Shown here: positions 6,128-13,623 of the stretch, one piece after another
How the letters are laid out: each line of letters begins with the position of its first letter
Position numbering within the stretch: position 1 is the first letter of the stretch
Virus record (IMG/VR): IMGVR_UViG_3300037486_000056
Location: 1 to 23,414 of that record
From: a virus
Strand: one strand, 5' to 3'
DNA length: 23,414 bases
The notes under the pieces: model-generated
Seen by the model: the letters and a program-made list of their open reading frames with translations, nothing else
The model's database searches: none
What the model was told of the DNA's origin: nothing
Translations under genes and position numbers: made by a program

Positions 6128-7018
6128 ATGGCCAACCATCCGCGCTATACCATCTACATTCCTTCGAAGGGGCGTGCCGACAATCTCCTAACGGGGAAGT
6201 GTTTCGACAAGGCAGGAGTAGACTACAAGGTAGTAGTCGAACCGTCACAGCGAGATGCGTATGAGAATGCTGGCTATGGCGAAAAGCTCTTGATCCTTCC
6301 CAAGAATGGCATGGGTCTAGTCTACTCGCGCAACTGGATCACGGACTACTCGCGTGCGTTGGGTGAAGATCGGCATTGGCAGATCGACGATGACATAAGA
6401 GACATCTGGAGGATATATCGGGGCTTCCGCCTACGCTGTTCTGCGCGGGCGGCTTTCTCAGCAGCCGAGGACTTCGCAGACCGCTATGAGAATGTAGCCC
6501 TCCTGTCTCTGAACTCGCTGTTTTTCATCATGGTATCTCGCGGAGGACACGTCGGAAGCTCGTTCCCGCCTTTCTACCTGAACCACCGATGCTACACCTG
6601 CATCCTGTTCCTAAACTCCCTGCCGAACCGCTGGCGTCCGCCCAACAACGAGGACGCCGACATGAGCCTTCAAGTCCTAGCCGATGGCTGGTGTACCATC
6701 TTACTGAATGCCTTCCTGATCGACACCGAAGAAACGATGATGCAGAAGGGTGGGCAGACTGAGGGATTCAAGTCTGGCGCTAGGCTTGCGATGGTGCGTG
6801 CGCTAGAGCGTGCATGGCCCGGGGTGGTGACGGTCAATCGCAGGTTCGGTCATCCGCAGCATGTCATCAAGAACGCGTGGATGAAGTTTGACACTCCCCT
6901 AAAGCCAAAGGTCGGGTTTGATCTTGCTTCGCAGAAGCCTAATGAGTACGGGATGAGCCTGAAGAAGCTCAAGGACGTAAACACCAAGAGACTCAGGCAG
7001 TTATTGGGAGAGGAGTAA
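6128..7018 (+). CDS. TET-associated-glycosyltransferase-like protein (TAGT copy 1)
   Basis: This is a GT-A-type nucleotide-sugar transferase-like protein of the TAGT/GREB1-like group, which is found near TET/JBP dioxygenase genes in phages and is proposed to glycosylate modified bases. Motifs: YTIYIPSKGRADNL (residues 7-20), YKVVVEPSQRDAY (33-45), VYSRNWI (65-71), HWQIDDDI (83-90) with the metal-binding acidic triad at 87-89, and an ED-containing helix NNEDADMSLQVLADGW (173-188). It is longer than its two paralogues downstream (about 296 versus 247 and 257 residues) and has a distinct C-terminal extension rich in Lys. An ATG at 6116 overlapping the previous gene is an alternative start; 6128 aligns better with the paralogues. 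The acceptor (DNA base or other) is not known. Confidence 0.78.
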   Translation: MANHPRYTIYIPSKGRADNLLTGKCFDKAGVDYKVVVEPSQRDAYENAGYGEKLLILPKNGMGLVYSRNWITDYSRALGEDRHWQIDDDIRDIWRIYRGFRLRCSARAAFSAAEDFADRYENVALLSLNSLFFIMVSRGGHVGSSFPPFYLNHRCYTCILFLNSLPNRWRPPNNEDADMSLQVLADGWCTILLNAFLIDTEETMMQKGGQTEGFKSGARLAMVRALERAWPGVVTVNRRFGHPQHVIKNAWMKFDTPLKPKVGFDLASQKPNEYGMSLKKLKDVNTKRLRQLLGEE

Positions 7019-7021
7019 GCC

Positions 7022-7813
7022 GTGTCGGAGTTCGGCGTCGCCGTGGCGTGGGTCAATCAGTCTCAGTTGAAAGACTTCCTGGAAGCCTGGAGCATCGGCC
7101 AGGAGATTCCTCCGTGGCTGTTCCTCATTCAGGATGAGAAGCATGAGGGCGGATCCATCACGAAGAACCGAGCTATCCGTGCGGCAGTAGATTGCGGATC
7201 CGAAGTCGTCGTCGTGCTGGATGATGACTGCTATCCATCTACTCCAGGGCAGACGCTTCCAGAGTTCTGCCAACAGCACATCGAAGCTCTAAGTCCGCAG
7301 CCCGTGCGCATGTTCGAAGTGGTCACAGACCCTCCATCTCGCGGAACGCCCTACGATACGCTGGATGTCAAGATGCCCGTCGCGGCGAGCATGGGCTTCT
7401 GGACCGGCGTGGGAGACTACTGCGGACCTAGGCAGTTGGCCTTCGGAGCCACGCATCCGATGACGTTCTCGCGCAAGACGATCTTCGGAAGGTACTTCCC
7501 CCTATGCGGGATGAACTATGCGTTCCGTCCCCGTGGGTGGCACCCGTGGTTCTACTTGGTTGAGGGAGTCGGCAGGTTCGATGACATCTGGATGGGATTC
7601 CTGTGGCAGCATGAGGCGTACCGCAAGCATTACTGCTTCAACCTGGCCGGTCCAATGGTCCACCATGTCCGGCAAAGCAACGTGTGGAAGAATCTGCAAG
7701 ACGAGACCAGGATGCTCAAGGACAACGAAACCGTGTGGGCCAGCCTAGAAGCCATCACGGACAACAGTTCGTACTATGAACTCCGCGAGATGCTTCCGCG
7801 GCCACGTGCGTAG
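7022..7813 (+). CDS. Reversibly glycosylated polypeptide / UDP-arabinopyranose mutase-like (GT75)
   Basis: Starts at GTG 7022 after GAGAGGAG. The 263-residue protein matches the plant/bacterial RGP family (GT75), whose members interconvert UDP-arabinopyranose and UDP-arabinofuranose or glycosylate themselves. Family hallmarks are VVVVLDDDCYPS (62-73) with the DDD motif, a VAASMGFWTGVGDYCGPRQ region (120-138) equivalent to the conserved STAVSHGLW-YDAPTQ stretch of plant enzymes, FPLCGMNYAFR (159-169) and GRFDDIWMG (184-192). It is shorter than plant RGPs (about 350 residues), mostly by loss of the C-terminus. Inserted between TAGT copies 1 and 2 in the same operon, it may supply an activated furanose sugar to them, but the actual substrate is inferred. 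Confidence 0.75.
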   Translation: MSEFGVAVAWVNQSQLKDFLEAWSIGQEIPPWLFLIQDEKHEGGSITKNRAIRAAVDCGSEVVVVLDDDCYPSTPGQTLPEFCQQHIEALSPQPVRMFEVVTDPPSRGTPYDTLDVKMPVAASMGFWTGVGDYCGPRQLAFGATHPMTFSRKTIFGRYFPLCGMNYAFRPRGWHPWFYLVEGVGRFDDIWMGFLWQHEAYRKHYCFNLAGPMVHHVRQSNVWKNLQDETRMLKDNETVWASLEAITDNSSYYELREMLPRPRA

Positions 7814-7814
7814 C

Positions 7815-8558
7815 ATGTACCCGATATACATACCATCATGTGGAAGGGGGCCGCTACCGAAGACGGCGCAGCTATTGCGGAATGAGGAGATCCCGTTCTA
7901 TGTCGTCGTAGAGCCTAGAGAGAGAGAGTCTTATGGAGGTGTTGGGGAGGAGAGGCTATTGACGCTCCCCGAGAATCGGCAGGGGATCGCATACGTCCGC
8001 AACTGGATCAAGCGCCACTCGATAGACAACCATGATGCCTGTCACTGGCAGTTGGATGACGACGTGACGGCAATCCAGCACCGCACTACGGCAAGCCGAT
8101 CTAAGTGTAGCTTCCGGGAATGTCTGGAATCGTCCGAGCAGATCATGGAGCGGTATTCCAATCTGGCCGGAATCGGAATCCACAACGCTGCATTCATTCC
8201 CAAGAGAGCGTGGTCGTGGAACCAGCAGATCTACTCTATCGTCCTATTCAACAACGCCGTTGACGCATGGTGGCATTCGGACTGTATCGAAGACACGGAT
8301 TACTCGCTCCAATGCCTATCCCAAGACTGGTGCACTCTACTTGTGAACGAGTATGAGTTCTTCGCCCCGACGACGGGCACCAAGTCCGGTGGAACGTCCG
8401 ACACGGACTACTCACAAGATGGCCGTGTTCGAAAGATCCGAGGGCTGGCCCGCAGGTGGCCTGGGCTTGGAATCAAGGTGCATCGTGGTTTCGGTCTCCC
8501 GAAGGCAAAGACTGCACATATCTGGCGTAAGTTCGCCATACAGCCGAAGAAACGCTGA
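7815..8558 (+). CDS. TAGT-like glycosyltransferase (copy 2)
   Basis: Start chosen at ATG 7815 because the product then begins PIYIPSCGRGPLPKTA, aligned with both paralogues; an in-frame ATG at 7776 would overlap the mutase gene. The ribosome binding site is weak, so expression may rely on coupling to the stop at 7813. Motifs: FYVVVEPRERESY (28-40), IAYVRNWIKRHSI (58-70), HWQLDDDV (77-84) with the acidic triad at 81-83, CIEDTDYSLQCL, and a C-terminal TGTKSGGTSDTDYS segment. Compared with copy 1 it has a Cys in the first loop. It resembles copy 3 most closely. Acceptor and sugar donor are unknown. The stop overlaps the start of copy 3 (ATG at 8558). Confidence 0.78.
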   Translation: MYPIYIPSCGRGPLPKTAQLLRNEEIPFYVVVEPRERESYGGVGEERLLTLPENRQGIAYVRNWIKRHSIDNHDACHWQLDDDVTAIQHRTTASRSKCSFRECLESSEQIMERYSNLAGIGIHNAAFIPKRAWSWNQQIYSIVLFNNAVDAWWHSDCIEDTDYSLQCLSQDWCTLLVNEYEFFAPTTGTKSGGTSDTDYSQDGRVRKIRGLARRWPGLGIKVHRGFGLPKAKTAHIWRKFAIQPKKR

Positions 8559-9464
8559 TGTCTCTGATTCACATGGTCTACATCCCATCCTGCGGTCGCG
8601 GACCCATGCCCGATACCGCGATCTACAAGGAGTTCGTCATCGGTGCGCGAAACCTCGCGGCTTCGCGCCGGATGGGACACCCGCTCGACACCACGCACGT
8701 AGCCATCTCGACGCGGCTTGTGTCAGAAGCCGCCGAGAACCTGCTGTTCAACGCGGACCCTGGATGCCGAGGGGATACCCTGCCGAGTAGTGGTGGAGCC
8801 GCGTGACGTCGAAGCATACTCGGAAGTCGGACGGGATCGCCTGCTAGTACTTCCTGACAATCGGCGCGGCATCGCATTCTCACGAAACTGGATCAAACAG
8901 TATTCCATCGAACACGGCGAGACGAGCCACTGGCAACTAGACGACGACGTAAGGGCTTTCTGGAAGTGGGACGGCAGGAAGAAGGAGAAGTGTTCCGCCC
9001 TAGAGGCGATGCGCGTAGCTGAGAAGTGGATGTCTGAGTACGCGAATCTCGCCGCCGTCGGATACTACATGCAGTCGTTCGTGCCTAGCCGAAGGTACAA
9101 GCTGAACCAGCAAGTCTTTACGGTCGTCCTCTACAACAATGACGTAGACCTCTCCTGGAGACCCGGCTGCATCAAAGACACCGACTATTCCCTACAATGC
9201 CTTGCAGATGGATGGTGTACTGTGGTACTGCATGAATACGTGTTCGAGGTTCCCAAGACCGGAACGAAGCCGGGCGGCACGGCGGAATCTATGTATGCTG
9301 GAGACAATCGCTTGCGGAATCTGAGAGGCCTCATGCGGAACTGGCCGAGCCTGAATCTCAAGATCGAGCGAGGCTATGGTATCCCCCGCCTCCGCCTGGG
9401 ACACCTGTGGCGCAGATTCCCGGCAAGACCGATCAAGAGAGGATCTGAAAATGGCCGAGGGTAA
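8558..9464 (+). pseudogene. TAGT-like glycosyltransferase (copy 3), interrupted by capsid-gene fragment
   Basis: The 5' part (8558-8620) encodes 21 residues ending in CGRGPMPDTA, matching the start of copy 2. At 8621 it is broken by 133 bases derived from the major capsid gene, after which 8754-9464 encodes the remainder in a different frame: RTLDAEGIP, CRVVVEPRDVEAY, AFSRNWIKQYSI, HWQLDDDV and GTKPGGTAES. Because 133 is not a multiple of three, the frame is shifted; the chimeric ORF ends at 8806. Removing 8621-8753 leaves 774 bases, a continuous 257-residue protein that aligns with copy 2 without a gap. As it stands, only a restart lacking the first third, or a strain without the insert, could supply a product. 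The final 14 bases overlap the small terminase start. Confidence 0.85.
8621..8753 (+). repeat. 133-bp copy of the major capsid gene inside TAGT copy 3
   Basis: Aligns with 22015-22147 with 130 of 133 identical bases, same orientation. Differences are at 8663 (T versus G), 8700 (T versus C) and 8737 (G versus T). It covers capsid codons 124-167 plus one base and is read in the capsid frame from the upstream TAGT start. No target-site duplication or terminal inverted repeat is visible; the junctions share only one or two bases. Confidence 0.92.
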
Positions 9465-10050
9465 ACACGCGGGCGGAAGACCTACGAAACTGTCACCCGA
9501 CATCACAGACAGGATCGTAAATGCAATCCGCGCTGGAGCATACGTCGAAACTGCCGCAGAGTTCGCGGGCCTAAACAAGACTACCTTCTATGACTGGCTC
9601 AAGCGCGGAGCGAAAGACCGGGAAGCCGAACGGGACTCGCCATTCGCCCAGTTTGCCCACGCAATCGAAAAGGCTATGGCAGACAGCGAGTTAATGGACC
9701 TTGGGACAATCGGGCTGTTTGCGAAGGGGTTCCCAGTTGAGAAGGTCACCGTAGTCGTAGCGCCAGATCCGCACACGGGCGAGATGGTGGAGCGGGAGCG
9801 TAAGACGGAGACTACGATACGGCGTGAGTGGACGGCTGCTGCATGGCGGCTAGAGCGGAAGCATCCCCGGCGTTGGGGTAGGCGGATGGAGTTGAGCGGG
9901 CCGGATGGGGAATCTCTCGGATTGCCCGTGGTCATATACCTGCCGCAGAAGGATGCGGTATCCGGTACGGTCACGGTGAAGGGGAATGGCGGAGATGGCG
10001 ACGGCGACGGAAAAAAAGAATCCGCGACGGCTAACCGCTTCGCCCGATAA
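9451..10050 (+). CDS. Terminase small subunit
   Basis: ATG at 9451 overlaps the end of the broken TAGT gene; GAGAGG at 9436-9441 lies upstream. Residues 8-55 (GGRPTKLSPDITDRIVNAIR and AAEFAGLNKTTFYDWLKRG) form a helix-turn-helix typical of terminase small subunits that bind the packaging site. The rest carries charged helices and a Gly-Asp-rich tail (GNGGDGDGDGKK). In family terms the small subunit recognises phage DNA and regulates the large subunit encoded directly downstream, whose start overlaps this gene by 65 bases. A seven-A run near the 3' end lies inside this overlap. Confidence 0.85.
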   Translation: MAEGKHAGGRPTKLSPDITDRIVNAIRAGAYVETAAEFAGLNKTTFYDWLKRGAKDREAERDSPFAQFAHAIEKAMADSELMDLGTIGLFAKGFPVEKVTVVVAPDPHTGEMVERERKTETTIRREWTAAAWRLERKHPRRWGRRMELSGPDGESLGLPVVIYLPQKDAVSGTVTVKGNGGDGDGDGKKESATANRFAR

Positions 10051-11440
10051 TCTGCGGATCGCTCCTCAGACGGGTCCGCAGGAAGCGTTCTGCCGCTGCA
10101 ACGCTGACATCGCAGGATGTGGCGGATCGCGCGGCGGAGGTAAGACCGTCGGACTACTCCTCGATCCGCTGTATGACATGGCAAACTCTGGCTTTACGGC
10201 GGTACTGTTTCGGCGCACGTATCCTGAGATCCGTCGTGAGGGTGGACCGTGGGATACGTCCATACAGATCACCACGTCCGAAGGCATCCGCGTACCGTTC
10301 TACCCGTCACTCGGAGCATCACCCACAGAATCGCGCCTGGAGTGGAAGTTCCCCTCGGGAGCTACGCTCCGCATGGCACACATGGAGAACGAGAACGACC
10401 GGCTGGCCTACCTAGGGTCTCAGATTCCGTGGATCGGCTTCGACCAGTTGGAACTGTTCACGGAGCGGCAGTGGTGGGACATGCTTGGCTGCAACCGCTC
10501 GCTCTGCGGTGCCAAGACGCGGATGCGGTTCTCCTGCAACCCGGACCCCGACCACTTCTTGCGACACCTACTCTCCTGGTGGATTGACGACGACTCGGGC
10601 CTTCCCATCCATGAGAGGGCAGGCAAGACGCGATGGTTTGCTCGGCTAGGCAACGAGATCATGTGGGGCGATACGCGGGATGAGGTCATCGCCCTATGCG
10701 GACCAGATGCAGAGCCGCTGTCATTCGCGTTCTTCCCATCCACCGTTTTCGATAACCCGATCCTGCTCAAGGGCGATCCCAAGTACCTCGCCAACCTGAA
10801 GGCGCTACGAGAGGTCGAGCGGGAACGGATGCTCGGGGGCAACTGGAATGTCCGCGAGCGTGCCGGGACATACTTCAGGCGCGACTGGTTCGGTGAGCCG
10901 CTAGAGTCTCGCCCTACCTATGACCGCGCAATCCGCTACTGGGACCGCGCCGCTACTCCCGAGGCTGAAGCAGGAACGATGTCGTCATGGACCGCTGGCG
11001 TGCTGCTCGGACGCTACCAGGAGAATCTATGGACGATCATGCACAGCGAGCGATTCCACGGCGGGCCAGCGGAGGTCGAGCAGCGGATTGATGCCGTGGC
11101 AGAGCGGGACGGGCGCGAGGTGTTCGTCGGCATCGAGCAAGATCCGTCGCAGGCGGGTAAGGCGGAGGCGATGTACCACGCTAGACGCCTGGCGGCCAAG
11201 GGGTTCACGGTACTGCTGAATCCCGTGCGGGAGAACAAGGGTGCCCGTGCGCGACCGTTCTCGGCTGCCGTTCAGAACGGGCTGGTCAAGCTGGTGCGCG
11301 GCCCGTGGAACGACGCGTACCTGAATGAGCTTGAAAACTTCGACGGAACCGATAAGTGTATCTCAGACCAAGTAGATGCAACGAGCGGCGGATTCTACAA
11401 GATGACGACGTTGCAGGTCGCGGGTACTTGGGGCCGGTGA
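9986..11440 (+). CDS. Terminase large subunit
   Basis: The DNA-packaging motor and nuclease. The ATPase domain shows Walker A GCGGSRGGGKT (44-54), the Q-like DRLAYLGSQIP segment, Walker B IGFDQLELF (150-158, D153 and E156) and the coupling motif FSCNPDPDHF (182-191). The C-terminal RNase H-like nuclease shows RYWDRA (D320), VGIEQDP (E384) and SDQVDATSGG (D464), the three metal-binding acids. Its 484 residues are normal for the family. ATG at 9986 follows GAAGGGG; ATG at 9995 is an alternative. It is followed ten bases later by the portal gene, the classic terminase-portal order. Confidence 0.95.
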   Translation: MAEMATATEKKNPRRLTASPDNLRIAPQTGPQEAFCRCNADIAGCGGSRGGGKTVGLLLDPLYDMANSGFTAVLFRRTYPEIRREGGPWDTSIQITTSEGIRVPFYPSLGASPTESRLEWKFPSGATLRMAHMENENDRLAYLGSQIPWIGFDQLELFTERQWWDMLGCNRSLCGAKTRMRFSCNPDPDHFLRHLLSWWIDDDSGLPIHERAGKTRWFARLGNEIMWGDTRDEVIALCGPDAEPLSFAFFPSTVFDNPILLKGDPKYLANLKALREVERERMLGGNWNVRERAGTYFRRDWFGEPLESRPTYDRAIRYWDRAATPEAEAGTMSSWTAGVLLGRYQENLWTIMHSERFHGGPAEVEQRIDAVAERDGREVFVGIEQDPSQAGKAEAMYHARRLAAKGFTVLLNPVRENKGARARPFSAAVQNGLVKLVRGPWNDAYLNELENFDGTDKCISDQVDATSGGFYKMTTLQVAGTWGR

Positions 11441-11450
11441 CGGAGGATCA

Positions 11451-13001
11451 ATGCCCACCAAGTCTGCCGCGCGCCCACGCGCGAAGTCTCCCCGCGTGAC
11501 CGCGAACGAGCAGCGGTTCCTGAGCGAGATCGCCACCCGCGCTGCGATGGCATCCTACATGGGCATGTCGTTCCAGGGCAACCGCGACCTATACCGCGAG
11601 ATGGGATACCCGAAGATCCTGAAGTTCGGAAACCTAGTCCAGCGGTACTACCGGCAAGACATCGCCCGCGCGATCATTGACGCACCAGTGCGCGCGTGCT
11701 GGCGCAGGAAACCAGACGTGTCCGACCCCGGTCTAGATGAAAGCCCCTTCGACGAGGCATGGGAGAATCTGGTCAAGCGCGCCAAGGTGTACCACTACAT
11801 GAGCCGCGTGGATCGGCTGTCATCCATCGGCAAGTACGCCGTCATGTACCTGGGCCTGAACGATTCCGCAGCCAAGCAACCGGACCAGCCGGTAGAGACC
11901 GCGACGGAACTGATGTTCCTGTCATGCTACTCGGAGCAGAACGCGCAGATTGAGACGTACGAGACGGACCGGAACAACGAGCGGTACGGACAGCCGAAGT
12001 TCTACACCCTGCTCCCGCGCGCCGGACAGTCGGATGACAACGTGCGGGTTCACCACTCGCGCATCATCCATGTTGCCGAGGATCTTCTGGAGTCGGAGAT
12101 CGACGGTATCCCGCGCCTGGAGTCCGTCTACAACTTGCTTCAGAACCTGGAGTTGGTCGTCGCGTCATCGGCGGAGATGTTCTGGCGCGGCGGATTCCCC
12201 GGCCTAGCGTTCAAGAAAGACCCAGAAGCTAACATCATCGGTGGCATCAGCGACGACAAGCTGCAAGTGGCCATCGACGACTACGTGAACAAGTTCAAGC
12301 GGTACTTGCAGATCACTGGCTTGTCGGTGCAGGAACTCGCGCAGCAGGTGGCCGATCCGTCGGGCCACATCGACAAGTACGTGGACCTGATCGCTGGAGC
12401 GACGCGCATCCCGAAGCGCATCCTGCTCGGCACGGAGCGTGGCGAACTGGCGTCCAGCCAAGATGAGGAGAACTGGGCGAACCGCATCTCGGAGCGACAG
12501 GAGGAGCATTGTGAGGCGATGATCCTGCGGCCATTCGTCGACCGCATGATCGAACTGACGATCCTGCCCGCACCAAATGAGGACTACGCCGTAAAATGGC
12601 CGACGTCCCAGGCGCAGACGGAGAAGGAGAAGGCGGATACGCAGAAGGTTCGCGCCGAGACACTGGCCCTCTACATGGGCACTCCGGGTCTGGAAGACAT
12701 CATCCCGCCGTCGATCTTCCTGCGCATGTTCACGCACTTGACCGAGGATCAGATCAAGGAAATCGAATCCGTCATCGGGCGGCAGATCGACGAGGCGCGC
12801 GAGGATGTGAAGGCCGAACAGGAAGCGAAGGAGGCGGCGGAACGTGATGCAAAGGCTGCGGAACTGGATGCGATCCGTCCTGTGGCGGGAGGTAACGGCG
12901 GAGAACCCAGCGAGGGTATGGTTCCAGGGAAGGGAAGTGACGCAGGTGTGCCGATGGGCAAGGGTGTTCCGCGTGCCGTACCTGCGGGTCCAAGGTGGTG
13001 A
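11451..13001 (+). CDS. Portal protein, DUF1073 family
   Basis: Located directly after the large terminase, this 516-residue protein matches the DUF1073 portal group: an N-terminal helical region (YMGMSFQGNRDLYREMGYPK), the QDIARAIIDAPVRACWRRKP clip/stem segment, RVHHSRIIHVAEDLLES (199-215), long stem helices and LLGTERGELASSQDEENW (325-342), where the ASSQDEENW segment is characteristic. The C-terminus is a charged, Glu/Ala-rich coiled region followed by a Gly/Pro tail. Portal dodecamers form the DNA entry vertex of the capsid. From about residue 464 the coding region overlaps the next gene for 155 bases in another frame. GGAGG precedes the ATG. Confidence 0.88.
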   Translation: MPTKSAARPRAKSPRVTANEQRFLSEIATRAAMASYMGMSFQGNRDLYREMGYPKILKFGNLVQRYYRQDIARAIIDAPVRACWRRKPDVSDPGLDESPFDEAWENLVKRAKVYHYMSRVDRLSSIGKYAVMYLGLNDSAAKQPDQPVETATELMFLSCYSEQNAQIETYETDRNNERYGQPKFYTLLPRAGQSDDNVRVHHSRIIHVAEDLLESEIDGIPRLESVYNLLQNLELVVASSAEMFWRGGFPGLAFKKDPEANIIGGISDDKLQVAIDDYVNKFKRYLQITGLSVQELAQQVADPSGHIDKYVDLIAGATRIPKRILLGTERGELASSQDEENWANRISERQEEHCEAMILRPFVDRMIELTILPAPNEDYAVKWPTSQAQTEKEKADTQKVRAETLALYMGTPGLEDIIPPSIFLRMFTHLTEDQIKEIESVIGRQIDEAREDVKAEQEAKEAAERDAKAAELDAIRPVAGGNGGEPSEGMVPGKGSDAGVPMGKGVPRAVPAGPRW

Positions 13002-13209
13002 GGTCTCGATCGTCAAGTCGCCATTCGTGTCGAATCGCGGGGGAAGGCTGGAGATCAAGCCCGACAAGACGGGCAAGGTCCAATGGATCAATCACATAGG
13101 GCGTGTGGAGTGGAGGCCGACGAAGAAGCTCGACACGCCGCTATCCAGGCCACAGGTGCGCCGGGCTGTCCGTAGTGGAATCATGGCGTGGGTAAGGAGG
13201 GGAAGATGA
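12847..13209 (+). CDS. Basic hypothetical protein overlapping portal (120 aa)
   Basis: GGAGGCGG at about 12830-12837 precedes a GTG (12844) and ATG (12847), both in frame; ATG is used. The first 51 codons overlap the portal C-terminus in another frame. The protein is basic and rich in Trp, Val and Arg (RLRNWMRSVLWREV, VQWINHIGRVEWRPTKKL), with alternating strands in the middle. No family is recognised. It is coupled to the next gene by an ATGA overlap at 13206-13209. The non-overlapping part (13002-13209) supports it being real; the exact start is less certain and ATG at 12868 is another option. Confidence 0.6.
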   Translation: MQRLRNWMRSVLWREVTAENPARVWFQGREVTQVCRWARVFRVPYLRVQGGEVSIVKSPFVSNRGGRLEIKPDKTGKVQWINHIGRVEWRPTKKLDTPLSRPQVRRAVRSGIMAWVRRGR

Positions 13210-13574
13210 ACTCCCTGAAGGTCATCGCTGCCATTGCTGTTCTGCTCGGGATGGCCTACTGGTTTCAGGCGTGGCAGTCGAGCGTGGCGATGGTAAACAG
13301 GTACGAGAAGGCCGTGGCGTTCCGCGATTCCCTTCTAACCAACAGGCGGGAATCCATTTACGTCTACTGCGAACAGGGCACGGCGACCGTCATTCCGATC
13401 ACGCCCGACATGGATCAGTTAGTCCTAAACCGAAAGGCGGCTGTGCAGCTACGGGCCATGGTTGACAGCACGGCCAGGGCGGATAGCATCGCCAGGAAGG
13501 GCATCATCGTTCGGACTCCCGTCGGAATCGTGCTGGCGGACGTCGATGGCACGCTCAGAATCGAATGGCGTTGA
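13206..13574 (+). CDS. Single-span membrane-anchored protein (122 aa)
   Basis: ATG at 13206 follows AAGGAGGGGA and overlaps the previous TGA. Residues 3-22 (SLKVIAAIAVLLGMAYWFQA) form one transmembrane helix or signal anchor; the remaining 100 residues contain a helical region with a single cysteine and a C-terminal beta-like segment (IIVRTPVGIVLADVDGTLRI). The topology resembles i-spanins and other phage membrane proteins, but no lysis gene neighbours it, so that is not claimed. Position between portal and head morphogenesis genes is unusual for a membrane protein. Confidence 0.65.
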   Translation: MNSLKVIAAIAVLLGMAYWFQAWQSSVAMVNRYEKAVAFRDSLLTNRRESIYVYCEQGTATVIPITPDMDQLVLNRKAAVQLRAMVDSTARADSIARKGIIVRTPVGIVLADVDGTLRIEWR

Positions 13575-13623
13575 ACGCATTGACGACTTCGTGTAGTTCA
13601 TTTGGGCCGGAGGTGGAGTTGCG

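Noticed and set aside
8718-9464. The 3' part of TAGT copy 3 as an independent gene starting at TTG 8718
   Set aside because: The first twelve codons come from the capsid-derived insert read out of frame, there is no good binding site, and the essential N-terminal strand of the glycosyltransferase fold would be missing.
10011-10017. Seven-A run in the terminase gene overlap as a programmed frameshift site
   Set aside because: Both terminase genes have their own starts and complete domains in normal frames, so no frameshift is needed; a sequencing or slippage hotspot is the only implication.
13206-13574. Spanin or lysis protein identity for the membrane-anchored protein
   Set aside because: Topology alone fits, but there is no holin, endolysin or partner spanin nearby, and it is located within head genes.
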